Shown here piece after piece: positions 31,613 through 41,232 of a stretch of DNA of 49,326 nucleotides. The translations under genes were made by a program, and so were the position numbers. The notes under the pieces are model-generated. The model ran no database searches and was not told where the DNA came from. It worked only from the letters and a program-made list of their open reading frames with translations. How positions within the stretch are numbered: the first letter of the stretch is position 1; the number at the start of each line of letters is the position of its first letter. This DNA comes from Flavobacterium shii (GTDB lineage Bacteria > Bacteroidota > Bacteroidia > Flavobacteriales > Flavobacteriaceae): the NCBI RefSeq assembly GCF_025847235.1, contig NZ_JAOZEW010000032.1, positions 1-49,326 of the forward strand. Reading direction: 5' to 3'.

Positions 31613-33034
31613 TTATTTTTTTAATTTAAAATTATCGTATTCGTTTAATAATGCTTTCGAAAACAAATTTCCTTGTTTTTCATATCCTTTCTTAGAGTAA
31701 TGTACCCAATCCGGGCCGATTAATCCTTCGGATTTTAATCTTCCAATACCGCTCATACCTCCAAACTCGTTATACAAATCCCAAACTGCAAAACCATCTG
31801 TTTGGGCTGTTTCATAAATATGCTTTGTATAATCGGCAATGAACGTATTTGGTTTTCTTCCTTTTAATAATGATGGTGGTGGTGTCATCACAATTATAGG
31901 AACATGGATGTTTTGAGCTTTTAGGTTACTTATAAACTGGCGTAATTGTTTTATATAACCCGATGCTTCCAATTTTTCATAACTTTCGTTTGTCCCCAAA
32001 GACAAGACAATCATATCTGGATGCAAAGATTTTACTTGTTCAAAAAAAAGTGGGTATTTGTTGTAATCCGAATATTTAGAACCATTAACTCCAATACTAC
32101 TATAAATTACTCCCGGAGCATTTTTCTCAAGAACCAATCCGTTAAGTTCATATTTCTTTGCATCCTTATTTGGAATAAGGTAGATTTTATCCAGTGCTTT
32201 TTCGGTATTATAATAATGAGAAAAAGAATCTGATTCTATGTCCAAAGGAACATACTCGGATTGTGAAATTGTTTTTGGTCGTGTTTCATTTGTTTGAATC
32301 TTCAATGTTCTTCCTGCTCGAATCGCATTAGATTTTAAATGATTTGCTCTTTTTATTTCAGCAATCGAAACATTGTATTTATCTGCGATAACCGAGATTG
32401 CTTCTCCTTTTTTTATTTTATGTGTAATTACTTTTCGCTCCGAAGATTGAATCATATTGGTTTGAATGCGGGTTGCCAAGTCAAACATATGTTGATTTTG
32501 TGGCGTAATTATCTTGATTGTATTAAACTTATACACTGGGTCTTTTACATTAACCTCAATTACAAAACCATCGGTGTTTCTCCAAAGCGCAATTCCGCTT
32601 AATCCCATCGGGCAATTTTTTACGGGAAGAATGTTTCGGTAACTTTCCCAACTTTTATTCGAACGAAAACGTTCGTTATAAGAACCATTAGTTTTTGCCA
32701 AAGAATACGGAAAAATTAGCCCTCTTCCTGCATTTCCTAATTCTTTTTGGAGATTTTTACGAATCTCATTTGTCATTAAATCACTCTGAATGTGTGAATC
32801 TCCAATATGAACTATATTTATTTTATGATTACCATGACTTTCATTGTCTTTTAATTTCTTAAAAAAATCTTCCAGCACCTTCGTATTATAAATTTGACTT
32901 CCTGATAAAGGCTCAACAGTTATTGTATCGATATTGCTAGTCATCTTTTTGGATATTAAAATTGGTTCTGTCTTTTGCGCTTTATTATTGGACGCAAAAA
33001 GAAGACAACAAAAGAAAATAATAAGTTTATTCAT
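31613..33034 (-). CDS. periplasmic SGNH-family protein with an inserted LysM domain
   Basis: A 473-residue exported protein (signal peptide 1-19). The SGNH fold is split: block I HIGDSHIQSD (77-86, nucleophile Ser80) is followed by about 120 residues, a LysM domain (about 203-246; THKIKKGEAISVIADKYNVS to IRAGRTLKI), then block II SIGVNGS (313-319), block III SLGTNES (345-351) and block V DWVH (Asp442/His445). LysM domains bind peptidoglycan, which hints that the acyl acceptor is peptidoglycan or that the protein is wall-anchored. It overlaps the preceding SGNH gene by eight bases and is one base from the MBOAT gene. Confidence 0.9.
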   Translation of the reverse strand: MNKLIIFFCCLLFASNNKAQKTEPILISKKMTSNIDTITVEPLSGSQIYNTKVLEDFFKKLKDNESHGNHKINIVHIGDSHIQSDLMTNEIRKNLQKELGNAGRGLIFPYSLAKTNGSYNERFRSNKSWESYRNILPVKNCPMGLSGIALWRNTDGFVIEVNVKDPVYKFNTIKIITPQNQHMFDLATRIQTNMIQSSERKVITHKIKKGEAISVIADKYNVSIAEIKRANHLKSNAIRAGRTLKIQTNETRPKTISQSEYVPLDIESDSFSHYYNTEKALDKIYLIPNKDAKKYELNGLVLEKNAPGVIYSSIGVNGSKYSDYNKYPLFFEQVKSLHPDMIVLSLGTNESYEKLEASGYIKQLRQFISNLKAQNIHVPIIVMTPPPSLLKGRKPNTFIADYTKHIYETAQTDGFAVWDLYNEFGGMSGIGRLKSEGLIGPDWVHYSKKGYEKQGNLFSKALLNEYDNFKLKK

Positions 33035-34502
33035 TTACACTATCTTTTATTACAGACACGGAATCTGTATTTGTTTTTCGGACGGTTTTGCCCTTTTTTA
33101 TATCAGCTTCCCTTTTTTCCCGTAGGGCTTTATATTGCTCATATCCTTTATTCAATTGTTCATAAAGTAATCCACCGATTGCTTTGGCTCCACGCTGGTT
33201 AAAGTGCGTATAATCTTTATTGGCTCTCGCGGGCGATTCATCAACCCATTTTACCATAGAACCATCTCCTCCCATTAAGGTATATAAATTAACAAATCCC
33301 GATTGTGTATCTAATGCATAGCGTTTTTGCGCTTTCATTAAAGGCACAACTGCCGAATCGGTCTTCATTACCATATCGTATTTTGTAGATTTATCTGCTG
33401 TTGAAATAATCAAAATAGAAACTCCTGGAAAAGATGCTTTTATTTTATCTACTACTTTTGTCATTCCTTTTCCATACCAGGAATAATTTTTGGTTCCATA
33501 ATTTAAAACGTTGGTTCCATAATGTAAAATAACCAAATCATATTTTAAACTGTTATTGAAACCTTGCATTACACTAGCATCAAACATAGAAATTGGCATT
33601 CCCGAATTTCCTCTTTGCGAAAAATTATCTACATGAACTCCACTTCCATTATCAAAATTGAAGCCATAAATAGGAATTGAGTCTGCGTTGACAAATTTAG
33701 CTTTAAATCCTTTTATACTTTTTGAAGTTACCTTTAATGTATTAACCAAGTTCCCAGGAGCAAGATTCTTACTTATTGTATCCTTACCAACTATAAAATT
33801 CACTTTCCCCGTTCTTGACGATCTTCCATAGAATAATGTTGGATTATCCAAAGTTGTAGAGAACTTATTAAGTCCAGCCTCATAGGAAACCCATGTTGAA
33901 TTTGACTTATCATTAGCAAAAAACACATGCCCATTTACTCCAAAAGGGCTTACTGGTTTTTTCACATTAAGATAAGATTGCATTTTCCAATTTTTGGAAT
34001 ACAATGATTTTATCGAAGCTCTTGACGCTGATGATTCTGAAGTTATAGAAACAAAACCAACCCCCATACCTCCAAACCGTTCTTGATAATTCGTTCGAAC
34101 ATCTTGCACAATTAAATCGCCATCGGTCATAGAATCGCCATAATATGCTATACGCACTTTGGCTTCTGGATGCTTTTCTAACTGGTATAATTTATCATAA
34201 AAAGAAATCAGGTATTGATATCCTTTATAATTATCGAATGTTTCCGAAGGGAATTCAATTCCTTCATTCGAATCATAAACGATATCCTCGTCTGCTTGAT
34301 TATCGGCATCGGCACTATCTTTTTTAGATACTGATTGTTTTTCAAATGATTCTAAAAGCATACTATCTACAAGTACATTTTTAGTATCTACTTTACTTTC
34401 CGGAAAAATTTTATCTGGTAATACTTGCTTAAAGCCAATGAAAGCTACAAATGCCAGTGCAACAATTGCAAAAGACTGAAAAAAATAAGATTTTGTATTC
34501 AC
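33027..34502 (-). CDS. membrane-anchored SGNH-family protein
   Basis: A 491-residue protein with an N-terminal uncleaved or signal helix (about 8-25) and a periplasmic SGNH hydrolase/acyltransferase-like domain. Block I is YYGDSMTDGD (120-129, Ser124), block III is LHYGTNVLNYG and block V is DYTHFNQRGA, so the catalytic Ser-Asp-His are complete. Between helix and domain lies an acidic, Ser/Asp-rich linker (about 50-85). It is a distant paralogue of the next gene, which it overlaps by eight bases; the pair plus MBOAT parallels the AlgX/AlgJ/AlgI or PatB/PatA layout. Confidence 0.88.
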   Translation of the reverse strand: MNTKSYFFQSFAIVALAFVAFIGFKQVLPDKIFPESKVDTKNVLVDSMLLESFEKQSVSKKDSADADNQADEDIVYDSNEGIEFPSETFDNYKGYQYLISFYDKLYQLEKHPEAKVRIAYYGDSMTDGDLIVQDVRTNYQERFGGMGVGFVSITSESSASRASIKSLYSKNWKMQSYLNVKKPVSPFGVNGHVFFANDKSNSTWVSYEAGLNKFSTTLDNPTLFYGRSSRTGKVNFIVGKDTISKNLAPGNLVNTLKVTSKSIKGFKAKFVNADSIPIYGFNFDNGSGVHVDNFSQRGNSGMPISMFDASVMQGFNNSLKYDLVILHYGTNVLNYGTKNYSWYGKGMTKVVDKIKASFPGVSILIISTADKSTKYDMVMKTDSAVVPLMKAQKRYALDTQSGFVNLYTLMGGDGSMVKWVDESPARANKDYTHFNQRGAKAIGGLLYEQLNKGYEQYKALREKREADIKKGKTVRKTNTDSVSVIKDSVNE

Positions 34503-34582
34503 TTGAAATTATAAATTTGAAGAATAAAAACCAACAAGACCCTTAAAATACAAATTTCTTGTTAATTTATTTAAAACGTTTG

Positions 34583-34590
34583 CAAAGATA
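34583..34590 (-). promoter_or_regulatory. -7 element of the O-acetylation operon
   Basis: Minus-strand TATCTTTG, perfect match to TAnnTTTG, 80 bases upstream of the first SGNH gene. The rest of the 330-base gap to the HmuY gene is AT-rich with a terminator at 34645 and nothing coding. Confidence 0.55.
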
Positions 34591-34637
34591 GAATAAACAA
34601 TAATCTGTTATTCATTTTTAACAATTAAATGAAAAAA

Positions 34638-34664
34638 TAAAAAAAGGCCGGATAAATCCAGCCT
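34638..34664 (-). terminator. probable terminator of the HmuY operon
   Basis: Minus-strand hairpin AGGCtGGAT / ATCCgGCCT with a two-base loop followed by seven T residues. It lies about 170 bases after the HmuY stop codon. Confidence 0.65.
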
Positions 34665-34832
34665 CTTTCAAAAAAAAATAAAAAAAAACCAAGTTACTAA
34701 CTAATTGAACTTAAGTATAGTCTTGTATATTAAGATTAGCTTACAAACTTACATTTCAACGCGATTAAAGCTAAATTAATAAGCAATAGTTGAGCATTTA
34801 AAGAACTTGCTAATCTGGATTTCGTCTTCAAA

Positions 34833-35915
34833 TTATTTCAAGATAGCATATTCCAAAGTTACATTACCTCTTTCTCCGGCATCATTTGTCATCGTAAGGA
34901 ATTTTACTTTATAATAGTTTCCTGAAGCATCTTTAATTACATAAAAGCGATCCGTTCTGATACTTGGCAATGATGCTTGACTACCACCATTTCTCCAATT
35001 AGCTCCAATTATTCTCTGATCAGTTATAGAAGTTGCAAAATTAGTTTCAACAACTTTTGCTTTTGTAAAATCTGCATAAGCTCCACCATCAACAACTAAA
35101 ACCTGATATACTTGTGTTCCACCTTTCATATTTGAAACAATAAAGTCTGCATATCCATAAGTCACTTCTGTTCCAAAATTTACGTAATTTGTAAAGTATG
35201 TGAAATTCAAATCCCATTTTGTTTTCTCTGGTTCTACTGAAACTGTATTTCCCGTTGTTAAACTAAAAAATGTGAAGTTAAAATCGGCATTTTTTGAAAC
35301 TGTCTTTTCCTGAAAAGTTGTAGAAGCTAAATCTGCATATTGAATTTTGTATCCACTTCCACTTCTTAAAATTCTAACTTTTTTCCATCCTCTGGCTGCT
35401 CCATCAACTTCAACATTACCTACACTTGGTTTTACTGTACCTACAGCAAATCCCATGTTTACCAAATATACTTTGTTATCAGCATCTGTTGCAGAAACTT
35501 CAGCAATAGCAGTACCAATTCCTGCACCTGCACCTGCCAAAACTCCAGTTGGGTTATCAACAAATCCGTTAGAAGTCGCTGTTGTTCCACCTCCTGCAGT
35601 AACATTAGCATCAATTGTTTGAGCCAAAGTAATATCTGAAGTTTCTAACTTTTTTACAGCCATTTTAAGAGATCCGTTAATCACTACTCTAAAATCTGTT
35701 CCACTAAAGAAACCAAAATCCCAAGATTCTCTATTGACAGATTTAGATTCTCCAGTACTTAAATCTAAATAAAGTTGATTTGGTTCATTTGACCCTCCTA
35801 CAGATGCTAATAAAGTTGCTCCTACTGAAGGCACTTCGGGAGTAGGTGTATTGTCATCACTTGAACATGCTGCTAGTGACAATAAGGCTATTGATAAAAA
35901 TAATAGTTTTTTCAT
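34833..35915 (-). CDS. HmuY-like haem-binding lipoprotein
   Basis: A 360-residue surface or periplasmic lipoprotein: signal peptide with lipobox SLAAC (lipidated Cys17), then an acidic SSDDNTPTPE spacer. The region SRESWDFGFFSGTDFRVVIN and later KTKWDLNFTYFTNYV fits the HmuY domain, which in Porphyromonas HmuY captures haem and passes it to the receptor HmuR. The two histidines used by Porphyromonas HmuY are not identifiable from sequence alone. It is encoded 17 bases after the TonB receptor gene, so the receptor-lipoprotein operon is conserved. Expression is probably iron-controlled via the promoter region at 38.1 kb. Confidence 0.85.
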   Translation of the reverse strand: MKKLLFLSIALLSLAACSSDDNTPTPEVPSVGATLLASVGGSNEPNQLYLDLSTGESKSVNRESWDFGFFSGTDFRVVINGSLKMAVKKLETSDITLAQTIDANVTAGGGTTATSNGFVDNPTGVLAGAGAGIGTAIAEVSATDADNKVYLVNMGFAVGTVKPSVGNVEVDGAARGWKKVRILRSGSGYKIQYADLASTTFQEKTVSKNADFNFTFFSLTTGNTVSVEPEKTKWDLNFTYFTNYVNFGTEVTYGYADFIVSNMKGGTQVYQVLVVDGGAYADFTKAKVVETNFATSITDQRIIGANWRNGGSQASLPSIRTDRFYVIKDASGNYYKVKFLTMTNDAGERGNVTLEYAILK

Positions 35916-35932
35916 GGTATTTCTGTTTTATA

Positions 35933-38050
35933 TTAAAGATTAAGGTTATATGCTAATTTTAAAAAGTATGAACGCCCATAAGCAAGCATAACTTCTCCTG
36001 ACGTGGCATGAGCTGTGCTTTGATTTGTTCCTGATTGAATTACATTTGTTACATCAAGAATATTTCTTGCCCCTATTGTAACTTCAAACTGATCTTTAAA
36101 AAAGTTTTTTCGAATAGAAGCGTCAAGCCAATTACTTGGATCAACTGTAGACAAAATATAAGATGAAGATCCCTCTACAAATTGCTGAGTTCGCCCGTTG
36201 TATTTATAATAACCTGAAACTATGGTTTTCCATTTTGGGATCATGTAGGAAGCACTTGCATTTAAATTAAACGAATAAAGAAACTTATCATCTGAAGTAA
36301 AGACTTGATTTTTTATTTCCTGAGAAATTCCAATTACTGCAGCACCAAAATTGAAGGTTAGATTATCTATTTTAAATTGATTCATCGTCGAGAAATTCCA
36401 CATTCTGTATTTACTGATATTGACATATTGATATTCTGGATTTCCAGTATCTGGATTGAATCTTATAAGTGCCATATCTATCCTGTCATTAACATTTAAA
36501 TAACTTCCTGCAAATGTGTTTGAAAGTTGTGCTCCAGAAGAAAATATAGTTGATTTTTTAAGACTGGCTTCATAAGAAGTACTTGTCTCAGGAATAAGAT
36601 TCTCATTACCTACAAAAAAGTGTCCGTCAAAAATTTGTTTAGAATATAATTCCTCAAATGTTGGTGTCCTAAAAGAGTTTCCATAAGAACCACGAAGTTC
36701 AATTCCTTTATCAAATAAGTATCTCAAACCTAGAGATGAAGCATATTGATTATCAAACTGAGATTGAGCAGAAAATCTAATCCCTGGTCGGATAGAAAAT
36801 CTTTCGCTTGCCATGATTTCTGAAGAAGCAAAAAAATCATAATTTTCAAGTGTTTTACGGACAGGTGCCATCATATTACTTGCCTCCTGAACTAAAGAAT
36901 ATCCTTGATTATTCACAAATTCATACCCTAATTGTAAATCAACGGTTTTATCTGTAAAAAAGTTATTTAAGGTTCCTGTAGAATAAAGCACTTCCATCGA
37001 CTGATCTTTCACAGTAACATTATTTACCTCCGTTTTAGTAAACAAGTAATACCTGAAATCTTCTACATCACGTGCTTGTTTCTGGTGAGAAAGCGAAACA
37101 TTATAATTCAATTGAGAAAATAACTTACCAGTAGCATTTATGCTATGAAAGTATCTATTTGTTAAATATCTTTTGTCATTCGCATAACGATATGCTCCTA
37201 AAGTAGTATTAAATCCAGATTGTACGGTACTATTATAATAGTCTACATTTTCATCTAAATATTCAAACTTATAGAAAAAACGAAAATTATCTTTGTGATA
37301 TGCAATTAATGCTGTTGCGTTTAATTGGTCTTTGGGCAACCATCGATATCCACGTGTACCATCATTCTCGATATAATCAATTCCATTTTTATCGCTCAAA
37401 TATCCCTGAAAATCGTTGCGATTTGCTCCAATTGAAACAAACCAATTTTTATTGAATGTATGTGAAACTTTTAAAGACTGGATATGACGCCCTTCCTTAA
37501 AAAGAGAATACTCTTTATTAACCGTTTCCTCTTGAACTGATGCTGTAATTCCCCACTGGTATTGTGAAGATTTCTTTGTAATTATATTTAACACTCCACT
37601 TACAGCATTTGCTCCATAACTCACTCCCATTGAACCTTCAACAATTTCAATATGATCTACATCGTTCAAATTTATTTGTGACAAGTCGATATTGTTTCCT
37701 AAACCTGCCTCATTCACTAATGGGACATTGTCAACCAAAATTTTAAAATACTGAGCATCTAATCCAAATAAAGAAACTGTAGAACGCCCGCTTGTTCCAC
37801 TCGGTCTTACTGTAATATTTAGATATTGGTTTAAAACATCTGCTAAATTATTAGCTGCTAAATTCTGGATATCTTGATTTGATATTACGCGTACATTAAA
37901 AACCGACTTCTTTATAGATTGTGGTTCAAACTGACCTGTAACCACAACTTCTGATAATTCATTAGCACGAATACTGTCTTTTTGCTTTTCCTGGGCAGAA
38001 AGCGTTCTACAAAATACAAGGGTAACAAATAGGATGATTTTGGTTTTCAT
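35933..38050 (-). CDS. TonB-dependent outer-membrane receptor (probable haem receptor)
   Basis: A 705-residue receptor with signal peptide (1-19), an N-terminal plug domain (about 30-155: SELSEVVVTGQFEPQS TonB-box-like segment, LADVLNQYLNITVRP, IEIVEGSMGVSYGANAVSGVLNIITKK) and a 22-strand beta barrel ending in the aromatic-rich YFLKLAYNLNL. There is no N-terminal carboxypeptidase-like extension, unlike SusC proteins. It is in an operon with the HmuY-like lipoprotein, which supports haem or haemoprotein uptake. It is energised by a TonB such as the one at 5.5 kb. It shares a divergent control region with the DUF6607-like gene. Confidence 0.93.
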   Translation of the reverse strand: MKTKIILFVTLVFCRTLSAQEKQKDSIRANELSEVVVTGQFEPQSIKKSVFNVRVISNQDIQNLAANNLADVLNQYLNITVRPSGTSGRSTVSLFGLDAQYFKILVDNVPLVNEAGLGNNIDLSQINLNDVDHIEIVEGSMGVSYGANAVSGVLNIITKKSSQYQWGITASVQEETVNKEYSLFKEGRHIQSLKVSHTFNKNWFVSIGANRNDFQGYLSDKNGIDYIENDGTRGYRWLPKDQLNATALIAYHKDNFRFFYKFEYLDENVDYYNSTVQSGFNTTLGAYRYANDKRYLTNRYFHSINATGKLFSQLNYNVSLSHQKQARDVEDFRYYLFTKTEVNNVTVKDQSMEVLYSTGTLNNFFTDKTVDLQLGYEFVNNQGYSLVQEASNMMAPVRKTLENYDFFASSEIMASERFSIRPGIRFSAQSQFDNQYASSLGLRYLFDKGIELRGSYGNSFRTPTFEELYSKQIFDGHFFVGNENLIPETSTSYEASLKKSTIFSSGAQLSNTFAGSYLNVNDRIDMALIRFNPDTGNPEYQYVNISKYRMWNFSTMNQFKIDNLTFNFGAAVIGISQEIKNQVFTSDDKFLYSFNLNASASYMIPKWKTIVSGYYKYNGRTQQFVEGSSSYILSTVDPSNWLDASIRKNFFKDQFEVTIGARNILDVTNVIQSGTNQSTAHATSGEVMLAYGRSYFLKLAYNLNL

Positions 38051-38078
38051 TATTTTTAATTAGTCTTAATAATCTCGG

Positions 38079-38126
38079 CAAATATATAATTATTTTAATT
38101 CATTCTAAATAAATTTTATATATTTG
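38079..38126. promoter_or_regulatory. divergent iron-type control region with Fur-box-like palindrome
   Basis: Two perfect TATATTTG -7 boxes point outward: 38079-38086 for the receptor (minus) and 38119-38126 for the DUF6607-like gene (plus). Between them, at 38090-38112, is a near-palindrome with half-sites TTATTTTAAT and ATTCTAAATAA. Its AT-rich form and ATTCTAAAT half-site resemble Fur boxes. One bound dimer could shut both promoters. Confidence 0.65.
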
Positions 38127-38156
38127 CTAAAAATTTTAAATCAAAAAAAACAAGTT

Positions 38157-39068
38157 ATGATTACAAAAGGTCTCTGTTTATCAGCTGTAATGGCGCTATC
38201 TATTAATTTTGGATTTAGTCAGGAGTCTAAAAAGCAACAAGACATTAAATCGATAAAATCGATGTGTGGTTGTTATGAAGTAAAATTTAATTTTGCTGAA
38301 ACATTTCAGTATTCTAAAGATTCCGTTAATTATAAACCTTCAAAAACTAAACATGATTATGGTTTGGAATGGGTAGAATTAGTTGAGGATACTCCTAACA
38401 AAATAATGCTACAGCATTTATTGATTGTGAGTGATAAAATGATTATCAAGCACTGGAGACAAGACTGGTTATACGAAAACACCGATTTATATTCTTTTTT
38501 TAAAGACAATACCTGGAAGTTCAACAAACTTGCTAAAAAAGACGTAAAAGGGCAGTGGACTCAAAAAGTATATCAAGTAGATGATAGTCCAAGATATGAA
38601 GGAACTGCTACATGGGTTCACGTAGATGGGAAAGATTACTGGGCAAATACTACAGACGCTCCATTACCTCGTAGAGAACATACAAAACGTGATGATTATA
38701 ATGTTTTAAAGAGAAGAAATATTCAAGAAATCACTGCTACTGGTTGGAATCATGAGCAAGACAATGACAAACTTATAAGAGACAATAATGGCAAAGATGT
38801 ACTATTGGCTCAGGAAAAAGGCCTTGATGTATATACTAAAGTAGCCGATTCTAAATGTCTTGCAGCTCAAAACTGGTGGACTGCAAATAAAGCGGTTTGG
38901 AAAAACGTAAGAGATAAATGGGATACAGTTTTTGCAGCAGATAAAGACTTAACGTTAAAAAATGATGTAGATAAAAAGCCGCTGTATTCGTTTTTATTCG
39001 ACTTAAAACCGGATGCTAAAAAAGCCGAAAGTGATGCTATAATTGATAACTTCGTAGTTAAACAATAA
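38157..39068 (+). CDS. DUF6607-like exported protein of the haem locus
   Basis: A 303-residue exported protein, signal peptide about 1-21 (MITKGLCLSAVMAL...FGFSQ). It matches the family I know as DUF6607: KSMCGCYEVKFNFAETF (two Cys), LQHLLIVSDKMIIKHWRQDW, YENTDLY, QWTQKVYQVDDSPRYEGTA and DAPLPRREHTKRDDYNVLKR. Biochemical function is not known; I recall it near haem/iron uptake genes, and its shared promoter region with the HmuR/HmuY-like pair supports a role in that pathway. A TTG 33 bases upstream is inside a -7 box, so ATG 38157 is chosen. Confidence 0.85.
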   Translation: MITKGLCLSAVMALSINFGFSQESKKQQDIKSIKSMCGCYEVKFNFAETFQYSKDSVNYKPSKTKHDYGLEWVELVEDTPNKIMLQHLLIVSDKMIIKHWRQDWLYENTDLYSFFKDNTWKFNKLAKKDVKGQWTQKVYQVDDSPRYEGTATWVHVDGKDYWANTTDAPLPRREHTKRDDYNVLKRRNIQEITATGWNHEQDNDKLIRDNNGKDVLLAQEKGLDVYTKVADSKCLAAQNWWTANKAVWKNVRDKWDTVFAADKDLTLKNDVDKKPLYSFLFDLKPDAKKAESDAIIDNFVVKQ

Positions 39069-39087
39069 ATATATTTGGTTAGTTGTT

Positions 39088-39124
39088 AAAAGAGCCGGTA
39101 GTTTTAAAACTATCGGCTCTTTTT
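39088..39124. terminator. bidirectional terminator
   Basis: Arms AAAGAGCCGgTAGTTTT and AAAACTAtCGGCTCTTT, one mismatch, almost no loop, with T/A runs on both sides. It lies between the convergent DUF6607-like and argS genes. Confidence 0.85.
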
Positions 39125-39129
39125 AATTT

Positions 39130-40911
39130 TTACATTCTCTCAGGAACTTCAATTCCTAATAAACTGAAACTTGATTTTATAATTTCTCCCACTTTTTGAG
39201 AAAATTGTACTCTGAATATTTTCTTGGTTAAATCTTCTTCTCCTAAAATATGTACCGACTGATAAAATGAATTGTATTCTTTTACCAAATCATACGTATA
39301 ATTAGCAATTAATGCCGGGCTATGATTATGTGCTGCATTTTGGATTACTTCTGGAAAAAGTTCGATTTGTTTTACCAATTCTTTCTCTTTTTCATGAAGC
39401 TCTTCGATTCCATTGAGCGTCACGGAAAAATCAAAATCGGCTTTACGAATAATCGACTGAATCCTTGCGTATGTATATTGAATAAACGGACCTGTATTTC
39501 CAGCAAAATCAACAGATTCTTCTGGATTAAACAAAATACGTTTCTTTGGATCTACTTTTAAAATATAATATTTTAAAGCTCCAAGTCCGATTGTGCTATA
39601 TAATTTTGCTTTTTCATCGGCAGAGAAACTGTCTAATTTCCCTAACCCTTCTGAAATTTCCTGAGCTGTATCGGTCATTTCCTGCATTAGATCATCGGCA
39701 TCGACTACAGTTCCTTCACGGCTTTTCATTTTACCCGAAGGCAAATCAACCATTCCGTATGATAAATGATATAAACTTGAAGACCAATCAAAACCTAATT
39801 TTTGCAAGATCAGAAATAACACTTTAAAATGATAATCTTGCTCGTTTCCTACAGTATAAACCATTCCGCCAACATCCGGATGATCTTTTACACGCTGGAT
39901 TGCTGTACCGATATCTTGCGTCATGTAAACAGCAGTTCCATCTGAACGCAATACAATCTTACGATCCAAACCTTCATCGGTTAAATCAATCCATACAGAA
40001 CCATCGGGATCTTTTTCGAAAATACCTTTGTCCAAACCTATCTGAACAACATCTTTTCCTAATAAATACGTATTACTTTCGTAGTAATAACTATCAAAAT
40101 TAACTCCTAAATTTTTATATGTAATAGCAAAACCATCATAAACCCATTGATTCATTTTGGCCCAAAGTTCTTTTACAGCTTCATCCCCAGCTTCCCATTT
40201 TAAAAGCATTTCTTGTGCTTCAAGAATTATTGGAGCTTGTTTCTTAGCCTCATCTTCAGTTTTACCCGCTTGTACTAATTCATTGATTTGTTCTTTATAA
40301 ACTTTATCAAATTTTACATAATAATTACCAACCAATTTGTCGCCTTTTAAACCTGTACTTTGAGGTGTTTCTCCATTTCCAAATTTTTCCCAAGCCAGCA
40401 TCGATTTACAAATATGGATTCCTCTGTCGTTTATAATTTGAGTTTTGTATACTTTTTTACCAGCAGCTTTAATAATCTCAGCTACTGAATATCCTAACAA
40501 ATTGTTACGTACGTGACCTAAGTGTAATGGTTTGTTTGTATTGGGCGAAGAATATTCTACAATAATTGCTTTATCAGAAGGATTTGGCTCTACAAAACCA
40601 TATTTTTTTCCGTCTTTAATTCCATTAAAGAAATTCACATAATAGGTATCGGCAATAACAATATTCAAAAAACCCGAAACTACATTAAAACGAGCCACTT
40701 CAGCAACATTTTCTACCAGATAATTTCCGATTTTATTTCCTAATTCAACAGGATTACTTTTAACCACTTTTAATAAAGGAAAGATAACCATAGTAATATC
40801 GCCTTCAAACTCTTTTCTGGTAGTTTGAAATTCGATTTTATCTACAGCTACTTCAAATAAGGCTTGTATTGCTTTTTGTATAGAAGGCGTAAGAATTTGT
40901 GATAATGACAT
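39130..40911 (-). CDS. argS: arginyl-tRNA synthetase
   Basis: Class I aminoacyl-tRNA synthetase that charges tRNA-Arg. Length is 593 residues. The N-terminal additional domain (1-about 110) precedes the Rossmann core, with the HIGH motif as HLGH (130-133) after SSPNTNKPLH. The KMSKS loop is the variant SGKMKSREGT, common in ArgRS. The C-terminal helical anticodon-binding domain ends SSFSLLGIEVPERM, as expected. No oddities. Confidence 0.96.
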   Translation of the reverse strand: MSLSQILTPSIQKAIQALFEVAVDKIEFQTTRKEFEGDITMVIFPLLKVVKSNPVELGNKIGNYLVENVAEVARFNVVSGFLNIVIADTYYVNFFNGIKDGKKYGFVEPNPSDKAIIVEYSSPNTNKPLHLGHVRNNLLGYSVAEIIKAAGKKVYKTQIINDRGIHICKSMLAWEKFGNGETPQSTGLKGDKLVGNYYVKFDKVYKEQINELVQAGKTEDEAKKQAPIILEAQEMLLKWEAGDEAVKELWAKMNQWVYDGFAITYKNLGVNFDSYYYESNTYLLGKDVVQIGLDKGIFEKDPDGSVWIDLTDEGLDRKIVLRSDGTAVYMTQDIGTAIQRVKDHPDVGGMVYTVGNEQDYHFKVLFLILQKLGFDWSSSLYHLSYGMVDLPSGKMKSREGTVVDADDLMQEMTDTAQEISEGLGKLDSFSADEKAKLYSTIGLGALKYYILKVDPKKRILFNPEESVDFAGNTGPFIQYTYARIQSIIRKADFDFSVTLNGIEELHEKEKELVKQIELFPEVIQNAAHNHSPALIANYTYDLVKEYNSFYQSVHILGEEDLTKKIFRVQFSQKVGEIIKSSFSLLGIEVPERM

Positions 40912-40933
40912 GTAAACTTAGTTTTAAAGTGTG

Positions 40934-40941
40934 CAAATATA
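40934..40941 (-). promoter_or_regulatory. -7 element of argS
   Basis: Minus-strand TATATTTG, perfect TAnnTTTG, 22 bases before the argS ATG. The rest of the 321-base gap up to the receptor start at 41233 is AT-rich, with no consensus box for the receptor gene and no hairpin of note. Confidence 0.6.
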
Positions 40942-41232
40942 CTGCTTATTCATCAATTACAGAAAATGTGAAAGATTTAAAATCTACGGTAAGAAGTCTT
41001 ATTATCTTGAAAAACAATTAAGACTCATTCAAAATAACAGTTCTAAATCACTGATAAACAAAGCTAAATTCACAAAACAACTATTTTTTTTCATGATTCT
41101 TGTAACATAAAATCGATATTATAGTCTTAATAGAGTCTTTAAATAAATTTTTCAGCAAGATTAATCAACTTGTATTTAAAGAAAAAATCATCAATCAAAA
41201 TTCTATTAATCTATTCTAACAAATCAAATTTT

